A stretch of DNA of 9,717 nt from Thermococcus sp. (GCF_027066465.1 NZ_JAMONU010000117.1:1-9717), one strand, 5' to 3'; positions 1-5,821 are shown, numbered from the stretch's first letter. The notes: generated from the sequence alone by a model not told the origin. Numbers and translations are program-made.

Positions 1-392
1 AAAGTTTCCTCTATCTTCCTCCAGCTGTCGCCGGGCCAGTGGAGGAGGTGCAGGTCGATGTATGTGCCGAGCCTATTAGCGCTCGCCCTTACCGCTCTCT
101 TCGCCCTCTCGTAGCCGAAGTTCGTGGGCCAGACCTTGCTGATGATGAAAAGCTCGTCCCGGTCAAAGCCCTCGATGGCCCGTCCAACCAGCTCTTCCGA
201 GTGGCCGGCGCCGTAGAACTCGGCGGTGTCTATGAGGTTTATGCCGAGTTCGAGGCCGTAGCGGAGAACCTCAACGCTCTCCTCGTCCCGCGAGTAGTCG
301 GGGCTCTCGTAGCCACCGATTCCCCAGGTGCCGAGGCCTATGGCGGTCACCCTATCTGAACCGATGACCTTAGGGTCTCGAAGAACACCCAC
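1..392 (-). CDS. Aldo/keto reductase, N-terminal part (runs off the window)
   Basis: This is the first ~130 residues of a TIM-barrel aldo/keto reductase, a cytosolic NAD(P)H-dependent oxidoreductase of carbonyl compounds and sugars; the substrate cannot be told. Reading the minus strand gives a protein with IGLGTWGIGG near residues 18-27, then LIDTAEFYG (residues 53-61), ISKVWP (84-89) and LHLLHWPG (114-121). These supply the family's catalytic tetrad: Asp55, Tyr60, Lys86 and His118. The start is the GTG at 392-390, 4 nt after a good AGGTGA ribosome-binding site (about 396-401). No ATG lies in a suitable place. The C-terminal half is beyond position 1, so completeness cannot be judged. It has its own promoter and follows the 477-994 gene pair on the same strand after about 85 nt. 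The family call is secure; the exact subfamily is not. Confidence 0.9.
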   Translation of the reverse strand, partial: MGVLRDPKVIGSDRVTAIGLGTWGIGGYESPDYSRDEESVEVLRYGLELGINLIDTAEFYGAGHSEELVGRAIEGFDRDELFIISKVWPTNFGYERAKRAVRASANRLGTYIDLHLLHWPGDSWRKIEET

Positions 393-419
393 GCTATCAC
401 CTAATAAAATAGAAGCGTT

Positions 420-440
420 TAATCCCTTTTAAGGTTTCCG
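420..440 (-). promoter_or_regulatory. Probable promoter of the aldo/keto reductase gene
   Basis: On the minus strand CTTAAAAGG (about 425-433) resembles an archaeal TATA box preceded by an A-rich GGAAACC stretch that could act as BRE. Its centre lies about 37 nt before the GTG start, which predicts a transcript start near 403-405, just before the AGGTGA ribosome-binding site. Inferred from spacing only. Confidence 0.45.
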
Positions 441-476
441 TTTGAACGCTAAAATCTAAGTCACAAAGTTGTGGAA

Positions 477-665
477 TCAGACCTCTTCGAGCTTCTTCCT
501 GACTTCCTCGGTGTTCCTCTTCGTTTCTTCGAGGGTGCTCCTCAGCCTTTCGAGCTCGAGCTTGAGCTCGTGAAGCGTCTTGTTCATCTGGTAGAACGCG
601 AAAACCAGTATAACCAGCAGTATCAAACCGATTATGACTGAAATCCAACCACTTGGAGTTGCCAT
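477..665 (-). CDS. Small membrane-anchored coiled-coil protein
   Basis: This is a protein of about 62 residues with no recognised family. A short N-terminal stretch is followed by one hydrophobic segment (SVIIGLILLVILVFAFY, about residues 9-25). A strongly charged Leu/Glu/Lys/Arg helix with heptad-like spacing then runs to the end (NKTLHELKLELERLRSTLEE and onward). This predicts a single-pass membrane anchor with a cytoplasmic coiled coil that could oligomerise or bind a partner. The ATG at 665 is preferred because GGTGA ends 4 nt before it, the spacing seen at most genes here; an upstream ATG at 683 (six residues more) is possible. It begins 35 nt after the stop of the winged-helix regulator gene on the same strand (17 nt if the upstream start is used), with no room for a convincing separate promoter, so the two are probably co-transcribed. 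A role as membrane partner or sensor for the regulator is inference from that pairing. Confidence 0.75.
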   Translation of the reverse strand: MATPSGWISVIIGLILLVILVFAFYQMNKTLHELKLELERLRSTLEETKRNTEEVRKKLEEV

Positions 666-700
666 ATGCTCACCCCACGGCATTTTTCACCACTCCTCCT

Positions 701-994
701 TTACTCCTTTAGGCTCTTAACAACGTCGTTGTCAATCACTATCTTGAAGGGCTTCGCCCGGTAGTATTTCTTTGCCCTCGGGTCGTCGGGTTCGAGACGA
801 AGCTCGCTCTCCACGAGGCCGGCCTTCTCCAGCTTTTTGAGGTGAAGGTAGAGCAGTTGCCTCGATATTCCGAGAACCTTGGCCATTTCGTAAACGTACC
901 ACTCCTTTTCGCAGAGCATCTTGAGTATCCTAACTCTGATGGGATTGGAGAGAGCCTCTCCTATGAGGACCAGTTCCTCGACACTCTGAACCAT
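701..994 (-). CDS. ArsR-like winged-helix transcriptional regulator
   Basis: This is a compact DNA-binding protein of about 97 residues. The opening helix EALSNPIRVRILKML is typical of ArsR/HTH_20-type archaeal regulators. It is followed by a helix-turn-helix (YVYEMAKVLGISRQLLYLHL, about residues 34-53), LKKLEKAGLVES as the recognition-helix end and wing start, and a basic wing containing RAKKYYRAKP. No cysteine cluster of the metal-sensing kind is seen; there is a single Cys in LCEKEW, so the metal-sensor reading of ArsR is not supported. The start is taken as the ATG at 994, with AGTGA 5 nt upstream; an ATG at 1000 or GTG at 1003 would add two or three residues. It leads a two-gene unit with the small membrane coiled-coil gene and has its own promoter flanked by a 12-bp palindrome, a candidate site for autoregulation. 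The ligand and targets are unknown. Confidence 0.88.
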   Translation of the reverse strand: MVQSVEELVLIGEALSNPIRVRILKMLCEKEWYVYEMAKVLGISRQLLYLHLKKLEKAGLVESELRLEPDDPRAKKYYRAKPFKIVIDNDVVKSLKE

Positions 995-1035
995 GGGCAT
1001 CACTGTTGAAGCGCTCTAAGGAAGTTTGGAAAGAG

Positions 1036-1062
1036 AAGAATAAAAAGTTTTTCCATATGGAA
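1036..1062 (-). promoter_or_regulatory. Promoter of the regulator/membrane-protein pair with adjacent palindrome
   Basis: On the minus strand AAACTTTTTATTC (about 1039-1051) is a good Thermococcales-type TATA region, predicting a transcript start near 1015, some 20 nt before the ATG at 994. Immediately upstream of it, at 1051-1062, lies the perfect palindrome TTCCATATGGAA, touching the expected BRE. The same T-run could also help end the apgM transcript, whose stop codon is at 1079. The box and the palindrome are seen directly; operator function is inferred. Confidence 0.5.
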
Positions 1063-1078
1063 GGTGGAGAATTAATGA

Positions 1079-2314
1079 TTAGGCCCCGAACTTCTCGGAG
1101 CGGTTCATCAGGTCCATCATTATCGGCACTATGTCATGGCCCTTAATCCTTCCCAGTCCACCGCGCATGCACTCGCGCTCCCCGAAGCTCTCGGTGTAGT
1201 CCGTTCTAACTCCGCCGCCCGCTATCAGAACGGGAACAGGGTCCCCGCTGTGGTTCATGACCTCGCACGGCGTTGAGTGGTCGCCCGTTATCGCTATCAC
1301 AACCTCGTCGAGGTCGATGTGTTCAACGATGTAGCCAATCATCCTGTCGGCCTTTTCAATCATCTCCACCTTCAGCTTCGGGTTGTTGTCGTGTCCTGCG
1401 GCATCTGTCGGCTTGAAGTGCAGGAACACGAAGTCGTAGTCCCTGAGAAGCTCGACGGTCTTCTTTGCCTTGGCCATCTCGTCGGTGTTGTACTCACCCG
1501 TTGCTCCCTCTGGTGTATAAACGTCGAAGCCGATTGCCCTCGCCACCCCCTTGACGAGGGCCACCGCTATAACTCCCGCGGCCCTGACCTTCCACTGCTC
1601 GGTGAACTTCTTCTCAATGTCCGGCATTATCCCCGCTCCCCTGATTAACAGGTAGTTCGCGACCGGCTTTCCTTCCCTTCTGCGCTTCTCGTTTATCGGG
1701 TGCTTTTCAAGAACCTCGTGCGCCTTCTTCACGAACTCCTCGAGGATTTCCGCAACCTTCCTGCTCTCCTCATCCTCCCACGTGAACTTCTCCGGCGGTT
1801 TGCCCGCTTCGTGGGGGTCGTTCTCGCCGACACGGTAGCCCTTGGCCATTCCTTTAAGGACCAAAACTGCCCGGTGCCCGGTGGCTCCAACGAATATGAA
1901 GTCAATCGGGAGCTTTACCTCCTCCTGAATTGTCTTCGCAAGCTCGTGGGCTTCCTCCGTGCTTATCCTTCCAGCTCTTCTATCAACGATTATCCCGTTC
2001 TCAAGGGTGGCGAAGTTAACGCGGAAGGCCAGGTCGTCCTCGTCTAAATCTAACCCAACGCCGAGGGCCTCGAAGAAGCCTCTGCCGCGGTAGGTTTTGT
2101 AGGGGTCGTAGCCGAAGATGCTCAAATGGGCCGTGTCGCTTCCCGCCGGCTGACCGGGTTTTATCGGGTCTTGCTGACCGAGGATTCCCCTCTTGGCGAG
2201 TTTGTCCATGTTCGGAGTTTTCGCGTACTCCAGCGGGGTCTTCCCTCCAAGCTCTTTAATCGGCCTGTCGCCGAGGCCGTCCAGGATTATCAGAAGTCCC
2301 TTTCTCTTCCTCAT
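1079..2314 (-). CDS. apgM: 2,3-bisphosphoglycerate-independent phosphoglycerate mutase, archaeal type
   Basis: This cytosolic enzyme interconverts 3-phosphoglycerate and 2-phosphoglycerate in glycolysis and gluconeogenesis. It belongs to the alkaline-phosphatase superfamily and needs divalent metal ions. At 411 residues it has the usual ApgM length. Visible motifs are LIILDGLGDRP (residues 8-18, metal-ligand Asp12), PGQPAGSDTAHLSIFGYDP (starting at residue 53; Ser59 is the probable phosphorylated nucleophile), HFKPTDAAGHDNNPK (metal-binding Asp/His) and GDHSTPCEVMNHSGDPVPVL (Asp/His ligands near the C-terminus). All active-site blocks are present, so it should be functional. The ATG at 2314 has GGTGA 4 nt upstream. 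The gene is monocistronic and divergent from the exchanger at 2405. A degenerate copy of the Thermococcales glycolytic operator overlaps its leader, which would make sense for a glycolytic gene. Confidence 0.97.
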   Translation of the reverse strand: MRKRKGLLIILDGLGDRPIKELGGKTPLEYAKTPNMDKLAKRGILGQQDPIKPGQPAGSDTAHLSIFGYDPYKTYRGRGFFEALGVGLDLDEDDLAFRVNFATLENGIIVDRRAGRISTEEAHELAKTIQEEVKLPIDFIFVGATGHRAVLVLKGMAKGYRVGENDPHEAGKPPEKFTWEDEESRKVAEILEEFVKKAHEVLEKHPINEKRRREGKPVANYLLIRGAGIMPDIEKKFTEQWKVRAAGVIAVALVKGVARAIGFDVYTPEGATGEYNTDEMAKAKKTVELLRDYDFVFLHFKPTDAAGHDNNPKLKVEMIEKADRMIGYIVEHIDLDEVVIAITGDHSTPCEVMNHSGDPVPVLIAGGGVRTDYTESFGERECMRGGLGRIKGHDIVPIMMDLMNRSEKFGA

Positions 2315-2316
2315 GC

Positions 2317-2353
2317 TATCACCGGGGGTGGTTAAACTTTCACGTTAAAAAGC
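2317..2353 (-). promoter_or_regulatory. apgM promoter with degenerate glycolytic-motif-like element
   Basis: On the minus strand AGCTTTTTAAC (about 2344-2354) is the likely TATA box, predicting a transcript start near 2322-2325. At 2317-2333 the plus strand reads TATCAC, five bases, GTGGTT, which resembles the TATCAC-N5-GTGATA operator of the glycolytic regulator TrmBL1/Tgr. One half-site is perfect and the other matches 4 of 6. The perfect half also contains the ribosome-binding site, so the resemblance may be partly coincidental. Confidence 0.4.
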
Positions 2354-2365
2354 TTTGTTGGGCAA

Positions 2366-2404
2366 ACTTATTAAAGGCCCGGAGAACCCTTTAGGGGGGT
2401 AGGG
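2366..2404 (+). promoter_or_regulatory. Promoter and ribosome-binding site of the exchanger gene
   Basis: ACTTATTAAAGG (2367-2378) is a TATA-like box centred about 33 nt before the ATG, implying a very short leader of roughly 8-10 nt. The G-rich GGGGGGTAGGG (2394-2404) directly before the ATG at 2405 serves as an atypical ribosome-binding site. The divergent apgM promoter is within 20-30 bp. Confidence 0.45.
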
Positions 2405-3337
2405 ATGCTTGAATTTGCAGTGTGGGCCTTTGCAATAGGCGCTGGAATAGCGATTCTCGTGGCTGCCGGTGACAAGCTCTCGGACAAGATAGTGGAGGTC
2501 GCGAGAAAGGCTGGCATTTCGCCCCTCGTGATAAGCATAGTTCTCATAAGCTTGGCGACGACCCTTCCGGAGCTTACGACGAGTGCTCTGGCAAGCTACG
2601 AGGGGGTCAATGGAATAGCCCTTGGAAACGCCCTGGGAAGCATATTCGCGAACATAGCCCTGATACTCGGCCTGGCCTCGGTGATTAAACCCCTCAAGGC
2701 CAGCCCCTCCGCCTACGAGAACTCAATTGTGATGCTGTTTTCAATGATTCTCGTCATAATACTGTCGCTTGATGGAACGCTGAGCAGACTCGATGGTGCG
2801 CTCCTCCTCGCATCTTACGTTGTCTATCTGAGGTGGCTCCTCAAAAGGCATACGAGAGTCAACGTTGAGGGAGAGAAACACGGAAGCGCTACGTCTTTGG
2901 ACTACGCGGTTCTCCTTATCCTCGGGCTCTTCTTGGTTACCGGAGCCAAAATGGTGGTCTTCGGTGGCGAGAACATAGCAAAGGCCCTCGGTGTTTCTGA
3001 CTTTGTGATTGGAGCGACTGTGGTCGCGGTAGGCACCTCCCTCCCCGAGATGACCAACGCCCTTTACGGGGCGATACGCGAAAGGGGCAACATAAGCGTT
3101 GGAAACATAATCGGCGCGAACATAATGAACGCCCTCGTGGTCCTTGGAGTCGCCTCGCTGATTAGACCCATACGAACCGGTGCCTCCACGCTGACGGTTG
3201 TTCTAGTCCTCGCGGCGATGGTTCCCATGATAATCTCTCTGAAGAGAACCGGTGGAATAGGGAGGAAGCTGGGGATATACTTCCTGCTCCTGTACGGACT
3301 CTACCTCACGTTGCTTTTCTCTGGCTTCGAACTGTAA
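2405..3337 (+). CDS. Sodium/calcium exchanger-family membrane protein
   Basis: This is a 310-residue polytopic membrane protein of the Ca2+:cation antiporter (CaCA) superfamily, expected to exchange Ca2+ for Na+ or H+ across the cytoplasmic membrane. Two inverted alpha-repeats are clear. Repeat 1 has ISLATTLPELTTSALASYEG (about residues 48-67, with Pro55-Glu56) and GNALGSIFANI (74-84). Repeat 2 has VVAVGTSLPEMTNALYGAI (about 206-224, Glu215) and GNIIGANIMNA (233-243). The two glutamates and the Asn/Ser positions are the ion ligands in this family. Around ten hydrophobic segments surround a short basic central loop (LLKRHTRVNVEGEKHGS, about 145-160); no large regulatory loop is present, as is usual for archaeal members. 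Repeat 1 reads ATTLPE where many members have GTSLPE, a mild deviation. The ATG is preceded directly by a G-rich ribosome-binding site. The HIT gene follows 42 nt downstream but seems to have its own promoter. Ion specificity is inferred from family only. Confidence 0.92.
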   Translation: MLEFAVWAFAIGAGIAILVAAGDKLSDKIVEVARKAGISPLVISIVLISLATTLPELTTSALASYEGVNGIALGNALGSIFANIALILGLASVIKPLKASPSAYENSIVMLFSMILVIILSLDGTLSRLDGALLLASYVVYLRWLLKRHTRVNVEGEKHGSATSLDYAVLLILGLFLVTGAKMVVFGGENIAKALGVSDFVIGATVVAVGTSLPEMTNALYGAIRERGNISVGNIIGANIMNALVVLGVASLIRPIRTGASTLTVVLVLAAMVPMIISLKRTGGIGRKLGIYFLLLYGLYLTLLFSGFEL

Positions 3338-3376
3338 TCTTTTTAAGCACGCTTTCCCCCTTTCGCTGGAGGTGAT
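3338..3376 (+). promoter_or_regulatory. Promoter and strong ribosome-binding site of the HIT gene
   Basis: CTTTTTAAGC (3339-3348) starts just after the exchanger stop codon and matches the local TATA style. It predicts a start of transcription near 3368. GGAGGTGAT (3368-3376) is a near-perfect complement to the archaeal 16S rRNA tail, 3 nt before the ATG at 3380. The same T-run may terminate the exchanger transcript. Confidence 0.5.
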
Positions 3377-3379
3377 TAA

Positions 3380-3880
3380 ATGAAAATCCTGTGGGCACCG
3401 TGGAGAATCGAGTACATACGCTCACCCAAGCACGACGGCTGTATATTCTGCGATTTTCCGAGGGAGAACAGGGATAAAGAAAGGTTAATCCTCTACAGGG
3501 GAAAGCACGCCTTCGTCATAATGAACAACTACCCCTACAACCCCGGCCACGTGATGGTTGCCCCGTACCGGCACGTCGCCAACTGGGAGGAGTTGACCGA
3601 TGAGGAGCTTCTCGAGATAATGAAGCTCACACAGCTAATGATTAAGGCTATAAAGAGGGCCATGAACCCGGACGGCTTCAACCTCGGCGTGAACCTCGGC
3701 AGGGTTGCCGGCGCGGGAATAGACAGCCACGTCCACCTCCATATAGTCCCGCGCTGGAACGGGGACACGAACTTCATGCCGGTAATAGCGGACACCAAAG
3801 TCATTCCAGAATCGCTCGAGGAGGCCTATGATGAGCTGAAAAAGGCCATAGACGAGCTGAACAAAAGTAAGAAAGTTTAA
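3380..3880 (+). CDS. HIT-family (histidine triad) nucleotide hydrolase/phosphorylase
   Basis: This 166-residue cytosolic protein acts on nucleotide phosphate substrates. The catalytic triad motif is His117-Val-His119-Leu-His121 followed by IVPRW, and His119 is the predicted nucleophile. The N-terminus LWAPWRIEYI with Cys21-x-x-Cys24, the segment NNYPYNPGHVMVAPYRH (49-65) and NLGRVAGAGIDSHVHLHIVP plus NGDTNFMPV place it in the HIT branch that includes bacterial Ap4A phosphorylase-like proteins and not with short Hint proteins. Cys21 and Cys24 could take part in zinc binding. Cleavage of diadenosine polyphosphates or AMP conjugates is the likely activity; the exact substrate is not determinable. 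The C-terminus is a charged helix ending in lysines. The start is fixed by an excellent GGAGGTGAT. It lies between the exchanger and the TRAM gene, all plus strand but separated by promoter-like sequences. Confidence 0.93.
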   Translation: MKILWAPWRIEYIRSPKHDGCIFCDFPRENRDKERLILYRGKHAFVIMNNYPYNPGHVMVAPYRHVANWEELTDEELLEIMKLTQLMIKAIKRAMNPDGFNLGVNLGRVAGAGIDSHVHLHIVPRWNGDTNFMPVIADTKVIPESLEEAYDELKKAIDELNKSKKV

Positions 3881-3906
3881 AGTTTCACATGTATACCTTC
3901 TCCTTC

Positions 3907-3959
3907 TCAATGTTTTTATTGTCGGCAACTCCCCAACTATTGACAGCCCTTAGGTGGTG
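3907..3959 (+). promoter_or_regulatory. Promoter and ribosome-binding site of the TRAM gene
   Basis: ATGTTTTTATTG (3909-3920) is a TATA-like box predicting a transcript start near 3940. AGGTGGTGT (3952-3960) lies about 5 nt before a TTG at 3966 and acts as ribosome-binding site, which decides the start of the TRAM protein. The pyrimidine-rich stretch CCTTCTCCTTCTC (about 3896-3908) may help end the HIT transcript. Confidence 0.42.
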
Positions 3960-3965
3960 TCAAAC

Positions 3966-4178
3966 TTGGAGCAGAACAGGTCTGTTCAGAGGAGACCTCC
4001 CGTTAAGAAGGGGGAACACTATAAGGTAAGGATTGAGGCCCTCGGAAAGGGTGGAGATGGCATTGCGAGGGTCAGGGGCTTTGTTATATTCGTTCCCAAC
4101 ACAAACGTTGGGGATGAGGTGGAAATTGAAATAAAGAACGTGAAAGAGCGCTTTGCCTTTGGGGAAGTCGTTGGATGA
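3966..4178 (+). CDS. Stand-alone TRAM-domain RNA-binding protein
   Basis: This 70-residue protein consists of a short basic tail (VQRRPPVKKGEHY) and one TRAM domain, a small beta-barrel that binds RNA. The hallmarks are YKVRIEALGKGGDGIARVRGF, VIFVPNTNVGDEVEIEI and a closing KERFAFGEVV. Single-domain TRAM proteins are common in euryarchaea; some from methanogens have been reported to act as RNA chaperones with cold-shock-like roles. Acting as a general RNA chaperone is therefore the best guess. The start is taken as TTG at 3966 because the GGTGGTGT ribosome-binding site has the right spacing to it; the in-frame GTGs at 3954 and 3957 lie inside that site and would lack one. Its stop codon is separated by only 2 nt from the stop of the convergent gene at 4181. 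Confidence 0.88.
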   Translation: MEQNRSVQRRPPVKKGEHYKVRIEALGKGGDGIARVRGFVIFVPNTNVGDEVEIEIKNVKERFAFGEVVG

Positions 4179-4180
4179 AT

Positions 4181-4867
4181 TCAAATCTTTTTGGCTTTTA
4201 TTCTGAATTTTCTATCCAATGGCAGTCCCTCAAACAGCTCGGAACCCAGCTCGACGACCGGAACGTCCGCCTCAATAACGGATTCTTTCATGCCCTGCCT
4301 GACGCGTATCTCCTTGAGGTTTCCCTCAACGACTTTCACTGAAAGGTACGTTCCGTCCTCGGCCCAGCCTTCGAGAACGAAGTCCTTTCCGAGTTCCATC
4401 GCTATCCTCTTGATGAGAGCTGGAGCGGTATCTGGGTCTATGTGTTCTACTTCTCCCTCGTTCCCGGAGAACTTCACCAGCGGACAAGTTGCCGCTGAGC
4501 AGAACTCCTTTATGGCCTCGGCTATGCCCTTCGCAAAGTTCTGGAGGGGTTTTCCCATGAACGTTTCCCCGAATCCGGCCCAGCTTGCAGTAACCTTCAG
4601 TCTGTTGCCCTCCATCTTGAACGTCACAGTAAGAATGCCCTTGTCGCCCCTGAAGGTGTAAATGACCTCGTTTCTCCCTATACCGACGTCAAGTTCGAAT
4701 TCATAGCCGAAGTTGAAGATGAACCTCGGGACTTTGAAGCTCACCCTGTTCCCCTCGAGCTTTTCGAAGTAGGGGAAGAACGGGAGCGTCTTTTTTGGCT
4801 CACTTAAGATGAGAACGAGGGTTTCCCAGGGGTACGGGAGTTCGACTTCCCAGCTTTTTGATTTCAT
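4181..4867 (-). CDS. Hypothetical protein with START/SRPBCC-like N-terminal half
   Basis: This is a soluble protein of 228 residues with no signal peptide and no membrane segment. I do not recognise a named family. The first ~125 residues look like the ligand-binding SRPBCC/START fold: a first strand WEVELPYPWETL, FPYFEKLEGNRVSFKVP, repeated amphipathic strands (EVIYTFRGDKGILTVTFKME, LKVTASWAGFGE), then a long C-terminal helix (PLQNFAKGIAEAIKEFC). Residues ~140-228 form a second alpha/beta part (LIKRIAMELGKDFVLEGWA, TYLSVKVVEGNLKEIRVRQG). This assignment rests on pattern only. Two cysteines (CSAATC) lie at the junction. The ATG has GGGAGG upstream, and that site sits in the loop of a short inverted repeat at 4870-4888. 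It stands alone between thyX, which is upstream on the same strand, and the convergent TRAM gene. Confidence 0.8.
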   Translation of the reverse strand: MKSKSWEVELPYPWETLVLILSEPKKTLPFFPYFEKLEGNRVSFKVPRFIFNFGYEFELDVGIGRNEVIYTFRGDKGILTVTFKMEGNRLKVTASWAGFGETFMGKPLQNFAKGIAEAIKEFCSAATCPLVKFSGNEGEVEHIDPDTAPALIKRIAMELGKDFVLEGWAEDGTYLSVKVVEGNLKEIRVRQGMKESVIEADVPVVELGSELFEGLPLDRKFRIKAKKI

Positions 4868-4869
4868 TT

Positions 4870-4888
4870 TTCAAACCTCCCTTTTGAA
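4870..4888 (-). promoter_or_regulatory. Leader inverted repeat with the ribosome-binding site in its loop
   Basis: TTCAAA (4870-4875) and TTTGAA (4883-4888) are perfect inverted arms around a 7-nt spacer. On the minus strand the spacer reads AGGGAGG, the ribosome-binding site of the 4181-4867 gene. The repeat could be an RNA hairpin controlling translation or a DNA operator just after the predicted transcript start near 4889-4892. The arms are seen; function is inferred. Confidence 0.4.
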
Positions 4889-4893
4889 CATCG

Positions 4894-4923
4894 AAAAAAA
4901 GGACGCTAAAGGGTTTTTAAAAT
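4894..4923 (-). promoter_or_regulatory. Promoter of the SRPBCC-like gene, overlapping the thyX 3' region
   Basis: On the minus strand ATTTTAAAAACC (about 4912-4923) is a TATA-like box only 10-20 nt after the thyX stop codon. It predicts initiation near 4890. A run of seven T (4894-4900, minus strand) sits between box and start and is a plausible oligo-U terminator for thyX, so termination of one gene and initiation of the next would be nearly superimposed. Confidence 0.45.
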
Positions 4924-4933
4924 ATGCGGAAGA

Positions 4934-5674
4934 TTAATCGCCGTAGGCTATTTTTTTCCATCTTTCTTTCGTTCTGAGAAGACAACCCTTTGGCATAAGT
5001 TCCCTCTCCGGACAGTAGCCGAGCTGAACACATCTCGGCCCGAGCTTTGCCCATCTGATAATCGGTCTAAGCTCTTCGTTTCTGGCAATCTCCTCCAGCA
5101 TCTTCCATGCCACCTCACGGAGTTCCCACTGAGTCCTTTCACAAAGTCTAAGACCGAAGAAGTGCTTCAGCTCGCGCAGGTTCATCGTCACAACTATCTT
5201 CGTCCTGACCGCCTGGGGGAGGATAAAGCGCGCGTCCTCTTGGTGGATTCCCGCTTTATAACTTTCCTCGTAGAGTTCAATGGCTTCCTGCATCAGCTTT
5301 CTCCACTTTTCATAGAGTTCAGGCTTTTCTTTAACGCTCTCGGGAATTACGAAGGTTTCCTCGACGTCGTTTGGGTTCAGCTTTATGTACCTCTGGCTCT
5401 GCTGGGTGTAGCTCGCTATCCTGTGGCGGACGAGCTGATGGCTACAAACCCGAGAACAGCCCTCGATGGAAAAGGTCAAAACCGCGTGTTCGAGAATTGA
5501 CTCGTGGCCGTAGCCGAGAACCCTGGGGAGATGCATCTCGACGTCTCTCTCGGTCGTCCTCTCAAAGGCCTCGCTCTCCCATTCCTCCCAATAGCTGACG
5601 AGGGCTGCCCACGTGACCGTTTCGAGAGGTTTTTTCGTATAATTGACAAGTCTTACCTTGATTCTTCCCTCCAT
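4934..5674 (-). CDS. thyX: Flavin-dependent thymidylate synthase
   Basis: ThyX makes dTMP from dUMP using methylenetetrahydrofolate (or the archaeal pterin equivalent) and FADH2 with NADPH, in the cytosol as a homotetramer. The signature RHR-x2-S-x4-S-x-R is exact: RHRIASYTQQSQRY starts at residue 83. GHESILEHA (56-64) and the later RFILPQAVRTKIVVTMNLRE plus HFFGLRLCERTQWE are also characteristic of the family. The length of 246 residues is normal for archaeal ThyX. The C-terminus carries several cysteines (GPRCVQLGYCPE, PKGC). The start is set at the ATG at 5674, with GGTGA 5 nt upstream; a GTG at 5683 lies inside that ribosome-binding site. It is divergent from argF with under 190 nt between them. 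No classical thyA is in view. Confidence 0.97.
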   Translation of the reverse strand: MEGRIKVRLVNYTKKPLETVTWAALVSYWEEWESEAFERTTERDVEMHLPRVLGYGHESILEHAVLTFSIEGCSRVCSHQLVRHRIASYTQQSQRYIKLNPNDVEETFVIPESVKEKPELYEKWRKLMQEAIELYEESYKAGIHQEDARFILPQAVRTKIVVTMNLRELKHFFGLRLCERTQWELREVAWKMLEEIARNEELRPIIRWAKLGPRCVQLGYCPERELMPKGCLLRTKERWKKIAYGD

Positions 5675-5678
5675 TAAA

Positions 5679-5720
5679 CTCACCGATGTGAAAAGAAGGG
5701 TTCTCTTATTAGCTTTATTG
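5679..5720 (-). promoter_or_regulatory. Possible thyX promoter and ribosome-binding site
   Basis: On the minus strand TAAAGCTAATAAG (about 5706-5718) is the best TATA-like stretch in this gap, predicting initiation near 5685, directly before the GGTGA site (5680-5684). The match is weak and other A/T-rich placements are possible. Confidence 0.3.
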
Positions 5721-5821
5721 TCCTATGAAATCCGCTGACGTTCTTTCGATTTACGTTTGGAAACATCGAGGGGACTTCGCATCAAAAGATTTCGCTAAAC
5801 AGTTCCCTCTCCCGACGAAAG

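Noticed and set aside
39..359. Plus-strand open frame opposite the aldo/keto reductase
   Set aside because: The minus strand here encodes a clear aldo/keto reductase with its catalytic residues, so the plus-strand frame is a shadow.
462..473. Short inverted repeat CACAA-AG-TTGTG upstream of the aldo/keto reductase promoter
   Set aside because: The arms are only 5 bp with an imperfect centre, and it lies just after the small membrane-protein gene. Too short to distinguish from chance without comparison.
701..994. Naming the winged-helix protein as the heat-shock regulator Phr
   Set aside because: The winged-helix scaffold is similar in size, but the sequence does not match the Phr residues I can recall, and the promoter lacks the Phr operator pattern.
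5755..5764. GTTTGGAAAC, considered as a redox-regulator SurR site
   Set aside because: SurR sites have GTT-N3-AAC; here the spacer is four bases, and neither thyX nor argF is an expected target.
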